Source: an uncultured Eggerthellaceae bacterium (GTDB taxonomy: Bacteria > Actinomycetota > Coriobacteriia > Coriobacteriales > Eggerthellaceae). Taken from it: a stretch of DNA of 9,251 nt. A program made the translations under genes and the position numbers. Where the stretch lies: assembly GCA_946626265.1 (NCBI GenBank), contig CAMOUE010000078.1, positions 1 through 9,251 on the forward strand. The letters run 5' to 3'. Numbering within the stretch: position 1 is the stretch's first letter; the number at the start of each line of letters is the position of its first letter. The notes under the pieces were generated by a model. The model worked only from the letters and a program-made list of their open reading frames with translations. It ran no database searches and was not told the DNA's origin. Below are positions 5,582 through 9,251 of the stretch, in pieces.

Positions 5582-6139
5582 ATGTACCGCACTTCAACCG
5601 ATCTAAGATTCGTGAAGAACCGCGAGGCGCTGCGACGCGCCTACATTGACCTGGTGAAGCAAAAGGGCACGAGTTCCATAACCGTGAAGGAGCTGACCGA
5701 ACGCGCCAGGGTGAACCGCATGACGTTCTACTCGCATTACGACACGATCGGCGACATCTTGTCGGAATACGTCGACGAGATGACGCAAGCCATCCTCGAT
5801 GCGCGCGTCGAACGAGGGGGAGCAGGCGTCGCGGCGCTCCTCGAAAGGGCGACCGAGCTCATGCGCCAGGAAATCGAATTCTTCAGGCTCGTGGCGCGCG
5901 ATAGCGGTTTCGAGCAGTTCAGGGGCAGTTTCCGCACCGCGTTCCGCCGCATTTTCGAGCAAGAGCTGCAGAAAGCCGGCAGCCCCGCAGGAACGCGCCT
6001 CGAGATCGCCGCCGACATGGCCGCATCCGGCATCACCTACGCCTACCTCGACTGGCTCGCCGGCGAGTTCGGCGACGTACCGCTCGAGGACGTCTTGCCG
6101 CATTTCGAAGAGACGCTCGAACGCCTCGTCGTGACATAG
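5582..6139 (+). CDS. TetR/AcrR-family transcriptional regulator
   Basis: The 185-residue protein has an N-terminal helix-turn-helix of TetR type at about residues 13-60: NREALRRAYIDLVKQKG, then SITVKELTERARVNRMTFYS with the recognition helix near 44-53, then DTIGDILSEYVDEM. The remaining helices form the ligand and dimer domain, ending YLDWLAGEFGDVPLEDVLPH. Such proteins are dimeric repressors released by a small ligand. I prefer ATG 5582 because it gives the usual length and places the 31-bp duplication in the leader; an earlier TTG at 5477 would translate that duplication. GAGGAAAGG lies about 12 nt upstream, a little far. The gene is divergent from the membrane protein gene, whose promoter carries a strong inverted repeat. 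The ligand is unknown. Confidence 0.88.
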   Translation: MYRTSTDLRFVKNREALRRAYIDLVKQKGTSSITVKELTERARVNRMTFYSHYDTIGDILSEYVDEMTQAILDARVERGGAGVAALLERATELMRQEIEFFRLVARDSGFEQFRGSFRTAFRRIFEQELQKAGSPAGTRLEIAADMAASGITYAYLDWLAGEFGDVPLEDVLPHFEETLERLVVT

Positions 6140-6200
6140 CTGACGCCGCTCGTCACCGCGTCCGCGTCGCAGTTCGTCGCCGCGCCCGTATCGCCGCTCG

Positions 6201-6302
6201 TCGCTGCGCCCGCACCGGCCGATCGCACCGGCCGCCCGTCGCTGCGCCTGCATCGGCCGATCGCACTGGCTGCCCGCACCGGCCGATCGCACCGGCCGCC
6301 CG
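6201..6302 (+). repeat. GC-rich tandem repeat, 38-bp unit (2.7 copies)
   Basis: Units 6201-6238 and 6239-6276 are 38-bp copies starting TCGCTGCGCC. A third, partial unit (6277-6302) repeats only the 26-bp second part. The 26-bp part, at 6213, 6251 and 6277, begins CACCGGCCGATCGCACCGG; copies 1 and 3 are identical and copy 2 has a few C to T changes. It fills the gap between the TetR gene and the DUF169 gene and ends about 60 bp before the latter's start. It may fold as stacked CCGG hairpins and act as a weak terminator. Confidence 0.8.
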
Positions 6303-6304
6303 CC

Positions 6305-6362
6305 ATGCTCTACAATGTGCGTGCTTGATATACGACAAATATAACCCACGATAGGGGGAGCC
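6305..6362 (+). promoter_or_regulatory. AT-rich leader and ribosome site of the DUF169 gene
   Basis: After the GC-rich repeats the sequence turns AT-rich: TACAAT at 6311-6316, TTGATA at 6325-6330 and TATAAC at 6340-6345. These are promoter-like hexamers, but no pair has proper 16-18 bp spacing, so the exact promoter is unclear. AGGGGGAG (6353-6360) is the ribosome site, close to the ATG at 6363. Confidence 0.4.
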
Positions 6363-7124
6363 ATGGAAGCCGCGAACGCAAAGCTCGTCGAGATGCTGCA
6401 CCTCGAACTGGAACCGGTCGGGGTTTTCCTCGGAAACGCCGACGCCAAATGCGACATGCAAGCTCAACCGGGCAAACGCAACTGCGTGGTGCCTTTCCTG
6501 CTTTCCGCCGCCCGCGGTCAAGTGGTCAGCATCGACGAGGAGGGCTGCACATGCCCCGGCGGCACGGTCGGCTGCTGCTTCGGCGACGGCTTCACGCGCA
6601 AGAACCCGAACATCCACAAGATGCTTTCGCAGGGTTTGGGCGATGCCGCGCCGACGGGCGCGCCTATTCACCTGGTAGAAGGCGAGCGCTTCTTCTGCGA
6701 TGAGGAAGTCGCGCTACGCTGGCGCAACTCCGTGCCGTTCTCCGACGCAGGCTACCCGCGCGTCGTGTTCGCCCCGCAGAGTCGCTGGAGCGAGATTGGC
6801 GCGCCCGACCTCGTGCTCGTGTTCGCCGACCCGGACCAGATTTCGGCGCTCGTCACCATGCTCGGCTTCTACAGCGGCCGCGCGATCAACGCGATCGCGC
6901 CGTTCGGGGCCGCCTGCCATTCCATCGTCTACGCAGCAGCGCAGATGACCGCCGACGAGCCGATGGCGATCATGGGCCTGTTCGATATCTCGCAGCGAAG
7001 CAAGGCCATCGCGAACTACCTGTCGCTCACCATGCCCTTGGGCATGTGGAACACGCTCGGCTGCGATTTGGATAAAAGCTGCCTCACCACCCACGCCTGG
7101 CACCAGATCGAAGCACGGATGTAG
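6363..7124 (+). CDS. DUF169 domain-containing protein
   Basis: The 253-residue protein matches the DUF169 family (COG2043), a cytoplasmic family of unknown function common in anaerobes and archaea. Family traits seen: the start LVEMLHLELEPVGVFL, the segment CVVPFLLSAARGQ (41-53), a cysteine cluster CTCPGG then GCCFG (Cys62, 64, 71, 72), and the C-terminal AIAPFGAACHSIVY (178-190) with Cys185. Ten cysteines in all and the tight cluster suggest a metal or iron-sulfur site, which is inference. The length is usual and the gene looks intact. It starts after a strong G-rich ribosome site. It lies 223 bp downstream of the TetR gene in the same direction, with a repeat array between, so co-transcription is uncertain. 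It converges on msrA with only 17 bp between stops and no visible terminator. Confidence 0.85.
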   Translation: MEAANAKLVEMLHLELEPVGVFLGNADAKCDMQAQPGKRNCVVPFLLSAARGQVVSIDEEGCTCPGGTVGCCFGDGFTRKNPNIHKMLSQGLGDAAPTGAPIHLVEGERFFCDEEVALRWRNSVPFSDAGYPRVVFAPQSRWSEIGAPDLVLVFADPDQISALVTMLGFYSGRAINAIAPFGAACHSIVYAAAQMTADEPMAIMGLFDISQRSKAIANYLSLTMPLGMWNTLGCDLDKSCLTTHAWHQIEARM

Positions 7125-7141
7125 AGCGTCGTCTTCGCATC

Positions 7142-7756
7142 TTAACAGCGGTTCTTCCAGGCGCCGAGGCCTTCCGCGTCGAGCTCGTCGTCAGCGGTTC
7201 TTCCAGGCGCCGTGGCGTTTGGTCCAGCAGGCGCAGCGACCGTCGGCTCGGCCCGCTCGGTCTGCACGTCCGACAAGCTGGCGAAGTTCACATGACAGTA
7301 GCCGCCCGGGTTTTTTCGCAGGTAATCCTGATGGTATTCCTCGGCCTCGTAGAAACACTCGAGCGGACCGAGCTCTGTCGCGATCGGGCCGTCTCGCTTG
7401 GCTTGCTCGGCGTCGAACACCGCGCGTATCGCGGGTTCGTCCGCCGGGTCGGCGTAGTAGACGCCAGTGCGGTACTGGCTGCCCACGTCGTTGCCCTGTC
7501 GGTTGACGCTCAGCGGGTCGATTATCGCGAACAGCTGCTCGACCAACGTTTTCAAGCTCACGATGGCGGGATCGTAAGTCACGCGCACCGTCTCGGCATG
7601 TCCGGTCGCACCCGTGCACACCTGCTCGTACGTTGGACTTTCGGTGCTGCCGTTCGCGTAACCGCTCACTGCATCCGCCACTCCGGGCACGAGCGAGAAA
7701 TACTCCTCAACGCCCCAAAAGCAACCGCCTGCCAAATAGATTTCACGCATCTTCAT
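7142..7756 (-). CDS. msrA: Peptide-methionine (S)-S-oxide reductase MsrA
   Basis: MsrA reduces methionine-S-sulfoxide in proteins and free methionine, using a catalytic cysteine recycled by thioredoxin. The catalytic motif GGCFWG lies at residues 10-15 (Cys12), very near the N-terminus, as in minimal MsrA. Further family marks are SGYANGSTESPTYEQVCTG, GHAETVRVTYDP, NDVGSQYRTGVYY (89-101) and YHQDYLRKNPGGYCHVNF (141-158). ATG 7756 (MKMREIYLAGG) has GAGGGTGA 11 nt upstream; the GTG at 7771 is too close to that site. After the core ends near 158 there is a 46-residue low-complexity tail ending AWKNRC. It contains a DNA duplication, and its final Cys204 could be a resolving cysteine. The fused MsrB domain found in some relatives is absent. 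Confidence 0.95.
   Translation of the reverse strand: MKMREIYLAGGCFWGVEEYFSLVPGVADAVSGYANGSTESPTYEQVCTGATGHAETVRVTYDPAIVSLKTLVEQLFAIIDPLSVNRQGNDVGSQYRTGVYYADPADEPAIRAVFDAEQAKRDGPIATELGPLECFYEAEEYHQDYLRKNPGGYCHVNFASLSDVQTERAEPTVAAPAGPNATAPGRTADDELDAEGLGAWKNRC
7146..7212 (-). repeat. 21-bp direct repeat in the msrA 3' end
   Basis: CAGCGGTTCTTCCAGGCGCC plus one G occurs at 7146-7166 and again at 7192-7212, identical and 46 bp apart. Because 46 is not a multiple of three, the two copies are read in different frames: one gives APGRTAD, the other GAWKNRC. In the third frame the upstream copy would read GAWKNR and stop, which suggests that a short duplication changed the end of the protein. Confidence 0.8.
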
Positions 7757-7936
7757 ACACCAATCCGTCACCCTCGTTCGCCATGCGCCCGTTTGTCACG
7801 CTCGCTAACCATACACCCGTCCGCCAACTCTCGCTCGTTTGCTCTCGCTGTTTGCGGCTCCGATTGCCACATCCGCAACCGATGCCGAATTCGCAGCCGC
7901 CCGATTGGCTAAAATGGCTCCCGACGACACCGCATT

Positions 7937-7956
7937 CGCAGCCGAGCTCGGCTGCG
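7937..7956. promoter_or_regulatory. 20-bp perfect palindrome upstream of the TIGR04076 gene
   Basis: CGCAGCCGAGCTCGGCTGCG is a perfect 20-bp palindrome, 31 bp before the ATG at 7988. A TAAAAT at 7910-7915 could be a -10, placing the palindrome in the first transcribed bases; no matching -35 is clear. ATTCGCAGCCG occurs both here and about 45 bp earlier. It may be an operator or an early leader hairpin. Confidence 0.5.
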
Positions 7957-7987
7957 TTTAACAAGGAAACGAGCGAGAGGGAGCGCC

Positions 7988-8398
7988 ATGCAGCACGAAT
8001 GCAGAATCACAGTCCTTGAAACGAAATGCTTCGAAGATTACCAGGAGAAATACCTGGCCAACCCGCAATCCGGCCCTTGTCCTTGCTTCAAGGCCGGCGA
8101 CACGTTCCTGTTGAAGCGGACGCCTGAGCAAGACGATTTCTACCACTTGATGAACGGCAAGTTCTGCGGCGAGGCATGGGACGCCATCAGCCGTTACGTC
8201 TACGCCGCGCTGCAGGGCGGCTCGATCATGAAGAGCTGGACGAACGACGACCGCATGATGATCGCCTGCTGCAACGACGGAACGCGCCCGGTCATCTTCA
8301 AAATCGAGCGCATCGACATCCCCGAGACCGACGACGAGCGCGAGTGGCTCTCCAAGCAGGACTTCTCGAACTCCGCCGCCGACGCCTACACCGGCTGA
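7988..8398 (+). CDS. TIGR04076 family protein
   Basis: The 136-residue protein matches the TIGR04076 family of small cysteine-rich proteins of unknown function found in anaerobes. Seen traits: RITVLETKCFEDYQEKYL at the start, CPCFKAGDTFLL (31-42), NGKFCGEAWDAISRYVYAAL (56-75), then CCNDGTRPVIFKIERID (94-110), the most typical block. Cysteines 31, 33, 60, 94 and 95 could form a metal site; that is inference. The ATG follows GAGAGGGAG with good spacing. The last 25 residues (PETDDEREWLSKQDFSNSAA and on) extend beyond the core. The gene is alone, divergent from msrA across a 231-bp gap that holds a 20-bp palindrome, and its stop codon abuts dispersed repeat copy C. Confidence 0.85.
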   Translation: MQHECRITVLETKCFEDYQEKYLANPQSGPCPCFKAGDTFLLKRTPEQDDFYHLMNGKFCGEAWDAISRYVYAALQGGSIMKSWTNDDRMMIACCNDGTRPVIFKIERIDIPETDDEREWLSKQDFSNSAADAYTG

Positions 8399-8427
8399 TG
8401 ATGCGAAGGGACGGGCGCAACGTATCA
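8399..8427 (+). repeat. 29-bp dispersed element, copy C
   Basis: The ends are TGATGCG and CGTATCA (one mismatch when inverted) around the core AAGGGACGGGCGCAA. It starts at the base after the TGA stop of the TIGR04076 gene and ends where a truncated oxidoreductase fragment begins on the other strand. It therefore sits exactly at the border between an intact gene and a broken one. Confidence 0.75.
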
Positions 8428-8582
8428 TCGGGCGGCGTGACGCCCTTCTCGATGCCGATGATGTAGTTCCACGACGAGCTGTACTTGCAGGTGGAAAGCG
8501 GGCCGGCCATGGTCGGCGGCAAATCGGGCGCGATGGCGAGCGCCGTCTCGGCGTCGACAGCCAAGACGACCTGGTCGGCCTC
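8428..8582 (-). pseudogene. Fragment of an FAD-dependent amine oxidase-like protein
   Basis: The minus strand encodes EADQVVLAVDAETALAIAPD followed by LPPTMAGPLSTCKYSSSWNY and IIGIEKGVTP, about 50 residues. This resembles the middle of flavin amine oxidase or phytoene-desaturase-type enzymes, where a strand with 'ADxVVLAvpa' is followed by a helix and 'l..i.YsS.w.v'. The flavin-binding N-terminus (GxGxxG) and the C-terminal FAD motif are both missing. It breaks off at copy C of the 29-bp element on one side and at an unrelated plus-strand fragment on the other. The family call is moderate; that it is only a fragment is clear. Confidence 0.55.
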
Positions 8583-8584
8583 CG

Positions 8585-8812
8585 CATTTCAAGGACCTGA
8601 ACGACATCGTGAACTACATACCGCGCAGCTACATGGCCGAGTCGGGCTTCGTGGCCTTCTCGCCTGCGGCCATTTCGAAATCGTATCGTTTCGCTGCGGA
8701 GCACAAAGGATTCTTCGGCTCGCTGGCCAGGCACAGCGGCCAGAACAATTTCCGCGACGAGTTCATCGGGTTCGGCGAAGAGTCGGCGTACCGCGTCTTT
8801 CTCGACGAGGAC
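8585..8812 (+). pseudogene. Plus-strand protein fragment of unknown family
   Basis: Between two minus-strand fragments the plus strand reads HFKDLNDIVNYIPRSYMAES, then GFVAFSPAAISKSYRFAAEH, then KGFFGSLARHSGQNNFRDEF and IGFGEESAYRVFLDEDD. It has a natural amino-acid balance, unlike the arginine-rich shadow frames around it. There is no ribosome site or credible start, and the frame merges into antisense of the peroxiredoxin fragment. I do not recognise the family. It is probably an internal piece of a lost gene. Confidence 0.45.
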
Positions 8813-9034
8813 GACCGCGCCTTTTTCCCGAAACTGCGGGTACAGGTCGGCAAACGAGCATGCCTGGCTCGTGCATCCCGCGCTCATGTCCTTCGGGTAA
8901 AAATACAAGACGACCTTCTGGCCGCGGTAATCGATCAGGTCGTGGACCTTCCCATCCTGGTCGGGCAGCGAAAACCCGGACGATGCGAGACGCGATGCGC
9001 CCGCGGCGCGAAAACCCGGGACGGCAAGCATCAT
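8810..9034 (-). pseudogene. N-terminal fragment of a BCP/PrxQ-type peroxiredoxin
   Basis: The minus strand reads FSLPDQDGKVHDLIDYRGQK, VVLYFYPKDMSAGCTSQACS, FADLYPQFREKGAVV from about residue 21 of the frame starting at ATG 9034. This is the start of an AhpC/TSA-type peroxiredoxin of the BCP/PrxQ group, with peroxidatic Cys54 and resolving Cys59 in the G-C-T-x-x-A-C arrangement. Such enzymes reduce peroxides with thioredoxin. The fold stops after the second strand: the usual GIS-D-S block and the remaining 80 or so residues are absent, replaced by DNA that codes better on the plus strand. The first 20 residues (MMLAVPGFRAAGASRLASSG) are also atypical, and no good ribosome site precedes them. 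It is most likely inactive. Confidence 0.7.
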
Positions 9035-9051
9035 TTAAGGAAACGGAAAGG

Positions 9052-9070
9052 TTCGCAATCGGATTGCGAA
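9052..9070. promoter_or_regulatory. 19-bp palindrome upstream of the DUF975 gene
   Basis: TTCGCAATC, one G, then GATTGCGAA: perfect 9-bp arms around a single base, 59 bp before the ATG at 9130. The tight symmetry is typical of a dimeric regulator site. It also lies between the dead peroxiredoxin start and the live DUF975 gene, so it could be left over from either. Confidence 0.5.
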
Positions 9071-9129
9071 AGGTGCGCGCCGTATCTTTGCACCATGCCA
9101 ATTCACGTCAGACAAACGAGGAGGCAACG

Positions 9130-9251
9130 ATGTGGACCCGCAAAGAACTCAAGGATAAGGCGAAAATCGCCTTCAAGGCCAACTACTGGAAGACCGTGCT
9201 CGTGGGGCTTCTGCTCGCCGTGGTCATCGGCGGGTTCGGCAGCTTCGGCTC
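9130..9251 (+). CDS. DUF975 family membrane protein, N-terminus (runs off the right edge)
   Basis: ATG 9130 follows GAGGAGG (9118-9124) with 5-nt spacing. The 40 visible residues read MWTRKELKDKAKIAFKANYW, then KTVLVGLLLAVVIGGFGSFG. This is the typical start of DUF975 proteins: a basic amphipathic helix with LK.KAK..FK.NYWK, then the first membrane helix. The family is of unknown function and usually has five or six helices. The rest lies outside the window. Confidence 0.85.
   Translation, partial: MWTRKELKDKAKIAFKANYWKTVLVGLLLAVVIGGFGSFG

Noticed and set aside
6201..6302. CRISPR array
   Set aside because: The repeats are adjacent or overlapping with no unique spacers of even length, and no cas gene is present.
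6325..6338. FNR/CRP-like box TTGATATACGACAA before the DUF169 gene
   Set aside because: Only the left half-site fits; the right half differs at two of five positions, and no correctly spaced promoter is evident.

Overview
The window is high-GC bacterial chromosome. The gene set suggests a strictly anaerobic gut actinobacterium of the Coriobacteriia, probably Eggerthellaceae. This is inferred from protein style and gene types (a CynX-like MFS carrier, a short actinobacterial fructosamine kinase, DUF169, TIGR04076 and DUF975 proteins); no rRNA or other marker confirms it. I see no tRNA, CRISPR array, transposase or phage gene.

Layout. 1-377: 5' part of an MFS transporter (-). 378-1132: a long stretch without a convincing gene, holding a 42-bp inverted repeat pair and a three-copy 19-bp tandem repeat. 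1133-1474: a small basic unknown gene (+) with a terminator-like hairpin inside its frame. 1445-1926: a decayed unknown gene (+) with one in-frame TAG and one frameshift. 1978-2793: fructosamine kinase family (-). 2965-3819: DsbA-family thiol oxidoreductase (+), followed by a trace of a GNAT-like gene (-). 4003-4350: cupin (+). 4379-4480: paired hairpin repeats. 4498-5307: a seven-helix membrane protein (-), divergent from a TetR-family regulator at 5582-6139 (+). 6363-7124: DUF169 protein (+). 7142-7756: peptide methionine sulfoxide reductase MsrA (-). 7988-8398: TIGR04076 protein (+). 8428-9034: a mosaic of three gene fragments in alternating orientation. 9130 to the end: start of a DUF975 membrane protein (+).

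The genes are mostly single transcription units in mixed orientation, not one operon. Several act in redox or damage repair (MsrA, DsbA-like protein, peroxiredoxin remnant, fructosamine kinase). The clearest regulatory unit is the membrane protein gene and the divergent TetR gene: an 11-bp-arm inverted repeat covers the -10 of the membrane protein promoter.

The most unusual aspect is non-coding. Nearly every gap carries its own repeat or palindrome. Among them is a 29-bp element with 7-bp inverted ends, present three times (2811, 2916 inverted, 8399). No complete new system is evident; the best leads are the dispersed 29-bp element, the TetR/membrane-protein switch and the fragment mosaic at 8428-9034.
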